Assembly: GCF_946481715.1 (NCBI RefSeq)
Contig: NZ_CAMLOV010000097.1
Coordinates: forward strand, 1-20,309
Length of the DNA: 20,309 nucleotides
From: an uncultured Mucilaginibacter sp.
GTDB lineage: Bacteria; Bacteroidota; Bacteroidia; Sphingobacteriales; Sphingobacteriaceae
Direction: 5' to 3'
Of this stretch, positions 6,963 through 14,075 are shown in pieces. How positions within the stretch are numbered: the first letter of the stretch is position 1; every line of letters begins with the position of its first letter. Both the position numbers and the translations under genes were made by a program. The notes under the pieces were generated by a model that did not search any database, was not told the origin of the DNA, and worked only from the letters and a program-made list of their open reading frames with translations.

Positions 6963-8147
6963 TCAGTCACCCGGCTCGTAATCCACGGGCAGCATGTTAG
7001 ATAGCTTTGCCTTGCTCCAGGTGCCTTCGTTAAGGGGGCTTTCGGCTATCACAATGCCGTTCATATCAAAAATGGCATAACGCTTATCATTTAGGCTTAT
7101 AACGCTTGTTTCAAAGTTCTCCATATCCAACGGGCGGTAAATGTCCCTAAAAACTGCCTCTTCGTGCTTTTTAGTGTAAACCACATACAAATAGGCCGGG
7201 AAAGTGATTGCATAAATACCTTCCTGGCCAGTAACGCGCAATACATCGGCAGCTTTAAGGGGTGGTTTTATTAAGTTCTCCTTTGCCCATTTTGGTACGT
7301 TTTGCTGGTCTATCCAATACATGGCCGAATCGCGGTTCAGCATATCAAACTGTTTTATTTTCTTTTGGATAAAAGCCTCCTGGTAACGGTTGGGGTTGAG
7401 GATACGGGTATAGTTATATATCACAAAACCATCATCGTCAAGCTTGTTCTTATAAAGAGATCTGTAAAAATGCTGTGCCGAGCCGTAATAAGATTCTTCG
7501 CGTTTTGCTTTCCATTTTTTCTTTTCCGATTCGCTACCCGGCAATTCTTCAAACAGCGCTTTACCCGAATAGGATATGGTATGGGATATATTATCGCTGC
7601 TGAAGCTGTTCAGTAAAAATTTGGTGCGGTAGCCTAACGCTTTGTTCTCTACCACCAAAAATTCGTCGGATGATGCTTCCAGCGTTTGCCTCTTACGGAT
7701 GTAATTTAAATCGAGCACATGCGGGTTTATTACCTTGCATTGCCTGGAATTTTCGGATGTGCCGATAAAATCCTTCTTAAATAGCTCGTAGTTCTTTTTC
7801 CAGTCTGCATTGCTTGTGATCGTTACTGCGCGCATCATCATCACCTTAGGCGTAAGTTCTATCGCCATCTCTATTGGTTTGGCGGTAACCAATACCTGTT
7901 TAGAATATTCCTCATAACCTAGGGTAGTGACCACCAGGTTATACTGCCCCGGTTTAACACCTCGCAGGCTAAAGCTCCCATCATCTAAGGATGCTGTACC
8001 ATAACTGGCATTGCTTAAGAACACGCTTGCCCTTGCCACCGGGCTTTTAGAGCCGGCATTGGTGATCTTCCCGGTAATAACGCCATACTGGGCTGCTGCC
8101 GTAACGGGTAACCATACACAAATCATTATAAACCACCAGCGGCGCAT
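6963..8147 (-). CDS. Secreted carboxypeptidase-regulatory-like domain protein
   Basis: 394 aa from the ATG at 8147; a TTG twelve bases further up is less likely. Residues 1-20 form a signal peptide ending TAAAQ. Residues about 22-100 are a CarboxypepD_reg-like beta-sandwich (ITGKITNAGSKSPVARASV, then DDGSFSLRGVKPGQYNLVV and LGYEEYSKQV), the module that also caps TonB-dependent receptors. Unlike those receptors there is no plug or barrel. The remaining 290 residues form a single domain of unknown function that recurs in Bacteroidota proteins annotated only by the N-terminal module. Likely periplasmic or outer-membrane associated. It sits between ccmB and ccmC on the same strand, 96 bases downstream of the ccmB stop, so it may be co-transcribed with ccmB. 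A role in cytochrome maturation is not shown. Confidence 0.8.
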   Translation of the reverse strand: MRRWWFIMICVWLPVTAAAQYGVITGKITNAGSKSPVARASVFLSNASYGTASLDDGSFSLRGVKPGQYNLVVTTLGYEEYSKQVLVTAKPIEMAIELTPKVMMMRAVTITSNADWKKNYELFKKDFIGTSENSRQCKVINPHVLDLNYIRKRQTLEASSDEFLVVENKALGYRTKFLLNSFSSDNISHTISYSGKALFEELPGSESEKKKWKAKREESYYGSAQHFYRSLYKNKLDDDGFVIYNYTRILNPNRYQEAFIQKKIKQFDMLNRDSAMYWIDQQNVPKWAKENLIKPPLKAADVLRVTGQEGIYAITFPAYLYVVYTKKHEEAVFRDIYRPLDMENFETSVISLNDKRYAIFDMNGIVIAESPLNEGTWSKAKLSNMLPVDYEPGD

Positions 8148-8243
8148 AGTACTTTTCAAATTTTTTAGAGGACGCTAATAAAGATATAATTTATGAAGCA
8201 GAGATGAAAAATGTAGTTGGTAATTAAAAAGATACAAGCGGCG

Positions 8244-8927
8244 TTAATCTCTCCACAAATAAGGGAACAGAATAAGCGAAGTAGCTATAACAATTACGTT
8301 GATGGCAAGCAGTACGCCTATATTGCCCATGCTAAGCCCCCTATCCAGCCCATCCATAGCGGCTTTGCTTATTTTGATGAGCAACAATATTACCGGCACT
8401 ATTACCGGGAAACTGAGGATTGCCATCAGCGTACCGTTGTTGCCTGCCTTTGATGCGATGGCAGATATCATGGTAAAAACAGTTGAAAAACTAATGCTGC
8501 CTAATAGCACGGTGATGAAGTAAAACAGCATGTCGCCTACTGTATTTGGGAAAAACAGCATATAAACGATTAAAGCCAATACGCTTAACAAACCCATTAA
8601 AAGGGTATTATATATGGTCTTGGATAAGATAATAGCGTGCGGGTGCGCTATGGTATAATAGTACAGCAAGCGGCCTTTGCTCTCCTGCATAAAGCTTTTG
8701 GCTATGGCGTTTACCGAGGCGAACAGCATGATTATCCAAAACAGGATATTCCATACAATGGGGTAGCCGGTGCTGCTTTTAAAACCCGGGTTGAGGTTGA
8801 AGGAGATATAGCAAATGAATACCGTTGATACGATGTACAGCAGCACACCATTGAACGCGTATTTTGAGCGCCATTCCAGGATGATCTCTTTCTTTAGCAA
8901 GCTATATGTCTCGTTAAAAAGCCTCAT
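8244..8927 (-). CDS. ccmB: Haem exporter protein B family
   Basis: 227 aa integral membrane protein with six predicted helices (about 27-45, 58-76, 104-125, 135-157, 165-185, 203-223). This is the size and topology of CcmB, the permease subunit that works with the ATPase CcmA to release haem-loaded CcmE from CcmC. The conserved N-terminal amphipathic stretch (LLKKEIILEWRSKYA) and the segment FMQESKGRLLYYYTIAHPHAIILSK, with the E82 and R86 region, fit the family. The ATG at 8927 is preferred to a TTG six codons upstream because a perfect -7 box TATATTTG ends seven bases before the ATG start region. No ccmA is adjacent, as is common in Bacteroidota. Confidence 0.88.
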   Translation of the reverse strand: MRLFNETYSLLKKEIILEWRSKYAFNGVLLYIVSTVFICYISFNLNPGFKSSTGYPIVWNILFWIIMLFASVNAIAKSFMQESKGRLLYYYTIAHPHAIILSKTIYNTLLMGLLSVLALIVYMLFFPNTVGDMLFYFITVLLGSISFSTVFTMISAIASKAGNNGTLMAILSFPVIVPVILLLIKISKAAMDGLDRGLSMGNIGVLLAINVIVIATSLILFPYLWRD

Positions 8928-8933
8928 TGGTGG

Positions 8934-8941
8934 CAAATATA
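8934..8941 (-). promoter_or_regulatory. -7 box giving a leaderless ccmB transcript
   Basis: The minus strand reads TATATTTGCCACCAATG: a perfect TAnnTTTG followed after only six bases by the ccmB ATG. Transcription would start within about three bases of the start codon. No clear -33 TTG; the TGGAACAC palindrome occupies that zone. Confidence 0.5.
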
Positions 8942-8951
8942 GCAAATGCAG

Positions 8952-8978
8952 GGTGTTCCACTTTGTAAATGGAACACC
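8952..8978. repeat. Perfect 9-bp palindrome GGTGTTCCA/TGGAACACC
   Basis: GGTGTTCCA (8952-8960) and TGGAACACC (8970-8978) are exact reverse complements with a 9-base spacer. The palindrome begins 11 bases beyond the candidate ccmB -7 box and covers its -33 zone, the placement expected of an operator. The 18-bp centre-to-centre spacing of half-sites suits a dimeric regulator. It could also be a dispersed repeat. Confidence 0.6.
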
Positions 8979-9022
8979 TATTTTTCAATTATCATTCATT
9001 ATCAGATAGTTGTAGTTTTTTG

Positions 9023-9041
9023 TGGAACACTTTGGAACACC
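9023..9041. repeat. Direct repeat of TGGAACAC, 10-bp spacing
   Basis: TGGAACAC at 9023-9030 and TGGAACACC at 9033-9041 are direct repeats one helical turn apart. A further copy lies at 9124-9131. They use the same half-site as the palindrome at 8952-8978. Confidence 0.6.
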
Positions 9042-9411
9042 CCAGAACTTTAAATAATCATCACAAATACTTGCAAATCAAAATGTTAAGATAAATGTAT
9101 AATTCACCAAAAAAAAATAAAGGTGGAACACTTGAAACAGGCTGCAAAGAAAGAAACGCAAAGATCGCAAACCCAGACCTTATTCTTACTTATTTTATAA
9201 AACAGGGTTTATGCAGCGCCGGTGAGCTTAGTGAACGGGCATTTTTACGTGCGAAAAACAGCGTATTTTTATCATTTTTTATCACTTTTCCCGACATTTT
9301 TCGGTGTTTTTCTGTGGTATTCTGTAGGATTTTCGAAGTTTTTTTGCGCGGCATATTGCGACCCGCCTCCATCGTCAAATCCATCAATATTTCTTAGTTT
9401 TACCGTTCACC

Positions 9412-10221
9412 ATGAAGAAACTCGAATTAGCTGATAAATGGGTACTGGTTACCGGCGCATCCTCCGGGCTGGGGCAGGAAATGGCCAGGCAACTCGCCAC
9501 AAAATATAAAGCCAACCTCATTATAGCTGCCCGCCGAAAGGATAAGCTCGACCAACTTAAAGCCGAACTTGAAAGCACTATAGGCATAAAAGTTAAAGTG
9601 ATAGTCGCCGACCTTTCCATACACGAGGATGTAGAGCGGATGATAGATGCCAGCCTCGCCGACGGCAAGCTGTATGGCGCTATTTTAAATGCCGGCATAA
9701 CCTACTTTGGCCGCCACGCCGACTTGCCCTGGGAGCAAACTGAAAACATCATGAAAACCAATGTAAACAGCGTGGTGTACATGACCAGCCGTTTAGTTAG
9801 CCATTTTGAAAACGCCCGGGCGGAAGGCGGCGTGATGATCGTATCCAGCATGGCTGCGTTTTTCCCGGTGCCGTACCAGGCGGTTTACTCGGCTACCAAA
9901 GCTTTTATTATGGCTTTCGCCAATGCGTTGTCGGTAGAGATAAAAAATCCGGCGCTTTCGCTTACGGTTTATGCCCCCGGCGGTATTGCCACCGAAATGA
10001 CCGAAGGCAAAAACTTTAACGACCTTAAAAGCTGGCTGATGCCCGTTGCACAAGCCGCTACCGAAGGGCTGGATGCTTTTATAGCCCGCAAGCATGTGCA
10101 TATCCCGGGGTTTTTAAACCGCGTGGGCAATGTATTTATGAGTTTTATGCCGCGCAAGTTTATCACCAAAAACATGGGCAAGGTTTATTACAAAGCCCTG
10201 CTTAAAGCTGAAAATTTATAA
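9412..10221 (+). CDS. Classical short-chain dehydrogenase/reductase
   Basis: 269 aa NAD(P)-dependent oxidoreductase with all classical SDR landmarks: TGASSGLG (14-21) for the dinucleotide, RR at 41-42 after the second strand (suggesting NADPH), NAG (93-95), catalytic serine in the SSMAAF segment (S145/S146), and YSATK (Y159, K163). It is similar in layout to DltE/YqjQ-type SDRs, with a C-terminal extension of about 60 residues containing amphipathic helices (VGNVFMSFMPRKF). The substrate is unknown. The start follows a T-rich region; the ATG at 9412 begins right before the fold. The next gene, an alkyltransferase, starts five bases after its stop, so the two are co-transcribed. Confidence 0.9.
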   Translation: MKKLELADKWVLVTGASSGLGQEMARQLATKYKANLIIAARRKDKLDQLKAELESTIGIKVKVIVADLSIHEDVERMIDASLADGKLYGAILNAGITYFGRHADLPWEQTENIMKTNVNSVVYMTSRLVSHFENARAEGGVMIVSSMAAFFPVPYQAVYSATKAFIMAFANALSVEIKNPALSLTVYAPGGIATEMTEGKNFNDLKSWLMPVAQAATEGLDAFIARKHVHIPGFLNRVGNVFMSFMPRKFITKNMGKVYYKALLKAENL

Positions 10222-10226
10222 GTAGT

Positions 10227-10712
10227 ATGTGCGAAGCTTTCCACAAAACACCGGTTGGGTTTGTGCGCATCAGGGCAGTTGAGGAATTTATCACCTCTAT
10301 CAGCATACGGGATGAGGAATGCCAGGAAACGCCATCGCCTTCGCCAGCCATTAACCTCGCCATAAAACAACTGGATGAATATTTTGAAGGTACACGTAAA
10401 GAATTCGACCTACTGATAAACCAGCCCGGCACCGGTTTCCAGCAGCAGGTTTGGCAGCAATTGCTTGCTATCCCCTATGGCAAAACTATTACCTACGGGC
10501 AGCAATCGCAACTGATGAACAGCCCGCTGGCCATACGTGCCATTGCATCTGCCAACGGCAAAAATAATTTATGGATTGTGGTACCCTGTCACCGTGTTAT
10601 TGGCAGCGATGGCAGCCTCACCGGCTATGCCGGCGGGCTTTGGCGCAAACAATGGCTATTGGAGCATGAGGCCCGTGTGCTGGGCATAGGGCAAACTAAA
10701 CTACCTTTTTAA
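10227..10712 (+). CDS. Methylated-DNA--protein-cysteine methyltransferase (Ogt/MGMT type)
   Basis: 161 aa suicide DNA-repair protein that transfers alkyl groups from O6-alkylguanine to its own cysteine. The active site VVPCHRVIG is present with C121; the arginine finger is R104 in AIRAIASANGKN; the helix-turn-helix approach segment (FQQQVWQQLLAIPYGKTITYG) is complete. It lacks the Ada N-terminal methyl-phosphotriester domain, so it is a stand-alone repair enzyme of normal length. It follows the SDR gene by five bases (operon). Its last 12 bases overlap, tail to tail, the 3' end of the hybrid kinase gene on the other strand, so no terminator can lie between them. Confidence 0.94.
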   Translation: MCEAFHKTPVGFVRIRAVEEFITSISIRDEECQETPSPSPAINLAIKQLDEYFEGTRKEFDLLINQPGTGFQQQVWQQLLAIPYGKTITYGQQSQLMNSPLAIRAIASANGKNNLWIVVPCHRVIGSDGSLTGYAGGLWRKQWLLEHEARVLGIGQTKLPF

Positions 10713-12635
10713 CCTGCCGCCGTTTATTAGCTGTGTTATTTTGCTGTGCAATTCGTGCGGTTCAAATGGTTTTGGTAAAACATCGTTCATCCCGGCAGAT
10801 ATGGCTTCTTTATGCTCGTGTTCGTAAGCTGCTGCCGAAAGGGATATAATAGGCACGCTCCGTTTAGGCTCATCAAAATCCATCCGGATGGACCTTGCTG
10901 TTTGGTAACCATTCAAGCCGGGCATATGGGTATCCATCAGTATCAGGCCGTAATCGCCCTCTCTAAATTTTTCCAGCGTACTATTGCCATTATCGGCTAC
11001 CATTACGGTCACGTTCCAGTCTTTCAGCATTTTCACCAGCATAAACTGGTTTATCATATTGTCTTCGGCCACTAATACACTAAGCCCTACAAATGGCGGC
11101 AGGCTTTTAACCGGCTTTACGGCCTTATGCTGGGGCATTTTCGCAATTTCAAACCAATTGATAACGCAAAACACGCTCCCCTTGCCCAACTGGCTACTTA
11201 CGGTAAGTTCGCCGCCTTTTAGCTCTACCAGTTTTTTTACAATAGCCAAGCCAAGCCCGGTACCGCCGTATTTGGTGGCTGTATTTTCTTCGGCTTGTTC
11301 AAATGAATCAAATATCTTCGAAAGCCTGTCGGTAGGGATACCTATACCGGTATCCTCCACGCTAAACTTCAACTTTATTTTATCATCGGTCTTTTGCAGT
11401 ACCGATACCGTAAGTTTTACCATGCCCCTATCTGTAAACTTAATAGCGTTGCTAAGCAGGTTCATCAGTATCTGGTTTATCCGCAAGGAATCAATCAGTA
11501 AAGCTTCGGGGACATCGTCATCAATTTCCAGCTTAAACTCAATATCTTTTTCGTCGGCGCTAAACTGTAGCAAGCCGTGTACCGATTGGATGATATTGCG
11601 CACGCTGCTTGGCGACCGCACTATATTAAACTTCCCGGCCTCTATTTTTGAAATATCCAGCACATCGTTTATTACGCCCAATAACGAGCGCGACGAAGTT
11701 TCGAGCATATCCAGCAAGCCGGCCTGTTTTTCGGTAACGCCGGTTTTGCGCAACAGGTTGCTAAGCCCTATTATACCGTTAACCGGAGTGCGCAGTTCGT
11801 GGCTCATATTGGCCAAAAAAGTTTCTTTTACTTTCTTGCCGTACTCCGCCGCTTCTTTCGATTTAATGAGCTGTTGCTCGTAGCTTTTTTGCGGGGTACA
11901 ATCGCTAATGTTCATAAACAGCACTTTGTTACGATAGGATATCCTGCAATCAACCCACACACTGCTTTTATCAAAGGTGTTAAACTGAAATTCGAACGAC
12001 GAAAATTGCCGGTTTTCCCTAATGACTTCACCAAGCTTCTTTTTAAATCCCACGCGGTCGGCTTCAATGGCAAAATCTACAATACTTTTCCCCAATACTT
12101 CCGCTTGCCGGTAGCCTAATATTTTCTCAACGGCAGGGTTGATGGTTTTTATGCGGAAGGTAGCAGCGTCTACCGAGGTGATAATATCGGCACTGTTTCT
12201 TACTACAATGGAGTATTCCTCCAGTTCGATATTTTTTCCCTTTATTTCTTGCTGGTAGCGTGCAAGCTGTATAAATGCATCTACTTTGGCAGAGGTGATG
12301 TACGGATCGAGCGGTTTATACAAGTAATCAACCGCCCCGGCACCAAAACCCTTTACGGCATATTTACTTTCTTTAGAAATCGCCGTCACAAATATCACCA
12401 TGATATCTTTTGTGCGCGGGTTCGATTTTAGCATCTCTACCAATTCAAAGCCGTTTATTTCGGGCATTTGCACATCTACCAGTGCTATGGAAATATGATT
12501 TTCCCAGGCTATTTTTAAGGCGTCGTTTGGCGATGTTGTGGTAAACAAACGGATGTCGTTTCGGCTAAGCAACGCTTCCAGCGCTACAATATTTTCTTCC
12601 CTGTCGTCTACGATCAGGATATTAATGGGGGCCAT
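10701..12635 (-). CDS. Hybrid histidine kinase, REC-PAS-HisKA-HATPase-REC
   Basis: 644 aa cytoplasmic protein without membrane segments. An N-terminal receiver (about 5-125) carries D54 in ALVDVQMPE and K107-P108. A PAS domain follows (about 135-250; NPAVEKILGYRQAEVLGKS). The kinase core has H279 (NMSHELRTP), N box N396, G1 DTGIGIP (428-434) and G2 GGTGLGL (457-463). A C-terminal receiver (about 518-637) has D568 in LILMDTHMPGLNG and K622-P623. The N-terminal receiver makes it an acceptor as well as a donor, so it can be the terminal relay of the upstream kinase. It is the last gene of the four-gene operon, 13 bases after cheB. No output domain (DNA-binding or cyclase) is present, so the final effector lies elsewhere. 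Confidence 0.93.
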   Translation of the reverse strand: MAPINILIVDDREENIVALEALLSRNDIRLFTTTSPNDALKIAWENHISIALVDVQMPEINGFELVEMLKSNPRTKDIMVIFVTAISKESKYAVKGFGAGAVDYLYKPLDPYITSAKVDAFIQLARYQQEIKGKNIELEEYSIVVRNSADIITSVDAATFRIKTINPAVEKILGYRQAEVLGKSIVDFAIEADRVGFKKKLGEVIRENRQFSSFEFQFNTFDKSSVWVDCRISYRNKVLFMNISDCTPQKSYEQQLIKSKEAAEYGKKVKETFLANMSHELRTPVNGIIGLSNLLRKTGVTEKQAGLLDMLETSSRSLLGVINDVLDISKIEAGKFNIVRSPSSVRNIIQSVHGLLQFSADEKDIEFKLEIDDDVPEALLIDSLRINQILMNLLSNAIKFTDRGMVKLTVSVLQKTDDKIKLKFSVEDTGIGIPTDRLSKIFDSFEQAEENTATKYGGTGLGLAIVKKLVELKGGELTVSSQLGKGSVFCVINWFEIAKMPQHKAVKPVKSLPPFVGLSVLVAEDNMINQFMLVKMLKDWNVTVMVADNGNSTLEKFREGDYGLILMDTHMPGLNGYQTARSIRMDFDEPKRSVPIISLSAAAYEHEHKEAISAGMNDVLPKPFEPHELHSKITQLINGGRLKR

Positions 12636-12648
12636 TTATTTAGGGGTA

Positions 12649-13245
12649 TTAATAAATAGTATTTTGTATCAGCTCAAATATCTCGGTATTGTATAATATG
12701 TATTCAGCAGCATCAATATGTATAGCTGCGTTGGGCATTTCTGCCATCTCGGCATCTTCGGGGCTTTGGGCAATTGTTAATGCTCCGCTTTGCCTCAATT
12801 TCAGCAAGCCTTCGGCACCATCCTGGTTTGCCCCCGATAATAAAACTGCGGTGCAATCTTTGCCATACGCATAAGCCGCACTTTCAAAAGTTACGTCTAT
12901 GGACGGCTTTGAATACCATACCGCTTCCGAAACGTCAAGGCTAAAATAACCTTCTTTCTCTATCAGCGTATGGTAATTGGCGGGTGCTATATATATGGCG
13001 TTACCCTCCACCGGGTCCTTATCACTAATTTCCCTAAGCAACATACGGCTATTTTCGGCAAATAGTTTTTCTATTTCGCTAAAAAAGTTCTTTTTCCGGT
13101 GTATTACGATAATGACCGTTTTATTAAAATCGTGCGGAAGCAATTTCACCAGCCTGAACAACAATTTAAACGAACCCGCAGAACCACCAAAAAGCAGTAC
13201 TTTCGATTGCTGAAATCGCTTTAACAGGTTGGGGTCAAGAGCCAA
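12649..13245 (-). CDS. Stand-alone CheB-type methylesterase domain
   Basis: 198 aa consisting only of a CheB methylesterase domain, which hydrolyses glutamyl methyl esters or deamidates glutamine. The catalytic triad is intact: S22 in GGSAGS, H49 in VIVIHR, D142 in NQDGAEG. Supporting motifs are IYIAPANYH and SIDVTFESAA. The regulatory receiver domain normally N-terminal to CheB is absent, so activity is not controlled by phosphorylation of the same chain. The only possible start is TTG at 13245: no ATG or GTG precedes the fold and the frame closes upstream. It overlaps the end of cheR by 11 bases, so translation is probably coupled. With no chemoreceptor gene nearby, the substrate is likely a kinase coiled coil. 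Confidence 0.9.
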   Translation of the reverse strand: MALDPNLLKRFQQSKVLLFGGSAGSFKLLFRLVKLLPHDFNKTVIIVIHRKKNFFSEIEKLFAENSRMLLREISDKDPVEGNAIYIAPANYHTLIEKEGYFSLDVSEAVWYSKPSIDVTFESAAYAYGKDCTAVLLSGANQDGAEGLLKLRQSGALTIAQSPEDAEMAEMPNAAIHIDAAEYILYNTEIFELIQNTIY

Positions 13246-14074
13246 TTTTTTGGTATATGTTTTCTTTTTGATTGATCACCTTAAACTTTTTACGGAAGCT
13301 ATCGCTGCGGATGGTCTCTTTATTGCCTAAGCAAAGGTAACCAAGCGGGCAAAGGCTTTTATAAAAAAGGTTTAAGATTTGTTCCTGCAGTTTAGTTTCA
13401 AAGTAAATAAAAACATTGCGGCAACTTATCATCTGAAACTCATTAAAAATAGTATCGGATATTAGGTTGTGTACCGAAAATAAAGTATTCTGCTTCAGTT
13501 CGCTGTGTATCGCCGCAGCATCGTACATAATGGTAAAATGATCGGTTATGGAACCCGGCAGGCCGGTAAACAAGTAATTTTCGGCGTAGCTTTTTATTTT
13601 ACGCAGGCTGTATATGCCCTTGCGCGCCTCCTTTAATACTTCGGTATTAATATCGGTACCGTATATAAACGATTTTGCGCTAAGCCCCGCCTCTTTCAGC
13701 AAAATAGCCAGCGAATAAACTTCCTCGCCGGACGAACAGCCCGCACACCATATTTTGGTGTGCTGATAGGTGGATAAGTAGGGTATTACCTGGCTGTTTA
13801 AAGCTTTATAAAAAGCCGGGTCGCGAAACATCTCGGTAACATTCACCGTAATTTCTTCTAAAAACTCCTGAAAAAACGCCGGATCGTTTACAAGGGTGTG
13901 TTTCAGGTCGTAAAAGCTAAGCTTCTTTAACATCATTATACGTGCAAGCCTGCGTTTAAAGGATGCCTTGGTATAATCGCTAAAATCGAAGCCATGGATC
14001 TTTTTTACAAGATCAATAAGCTCGGTGAGTTGCGCAGGTGTTAAATCAATATCCTTACCTAAAACTTCTCTCAT
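13235..14074 (-). CDS. CheR-type protein-glutamate methyltransferase
   Basis: 279 aa SAM-dependent methyltransferase. An N-terminal helical CheR_N domain (about 10-62) leads to TVNVTEMFRDP (76-86), the family's substrate-contact and SAM segment. The SAM motif WCAGCSSGEEVYS (109-121), the acidic TDIN (140-143) and CRNVFIYF (218-225) complete a full-length CheR. The gene starts one base after the stop of the large hybrid kinase and overlaps the CheB gene by 11 bases at its 3' end, so the three are one translational unit. No tetratricopeptide or PAS extension is fused. The methyl acceptor is not a recognisable MCP here; the Glu/Gln-rich coiled coil of the upstream kinase is the obvious candidate, by inference. 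Confidence 0.93.
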   Translation of the reverse strand: MREVLGKDIDLTPAQLTELIDLVKKIHGFDFSDYTKASFKRRLARIMMLKKLSFYDLKHTLVNDPAFFQEFLEEITVNVTEMFRDPAFYKALNSQVIPYLSTYQHTKIWCAGCSSGEEVYSLAILLKEAGLSAKSFIYGTDINTEVLKEARKGIYSLRKIKSYAENYLFTGLPGSITDHFTIMYDAAAIHSELKQNTLFSVHNLISDTIFNEFQMISCRNVFIYFETKLQEQILNLFYKSLCPLGYLCLGNKETIRSDSFRKKFKVINQKENIYQKIGS

Positions 14075-14075
14075 A

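Larger units (their letters stand above)
8928..9411. other. 484-bp intergenic region between divergent genes
   Basis: No credible gene on either strand; the short open frames here have no family resemblance and are pyrimidine-rich translations. It holds the ccmB -7 box, four to five copies of TGGAACAC in either orientation, inverted CTTTGCG words (9157-9171), and a T-rich stretch on the plus strand (about 9242-9350). A partial -7 match (TAGTTTTA, 9395-9402) lies ten bases before the SDR start at 9412, without a -33 partner. Confidence 0.6.

Noticed and set aside
9095..9397. Plus-strand frame of 100 aa in the gap before the SDR gene
   Set aside because: The translation is a low-complexity Phe/Ser-rich product of T-rich DNA with no family resemblance. 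The opposite-strand frame (9190-9387) is equally unconvincing.
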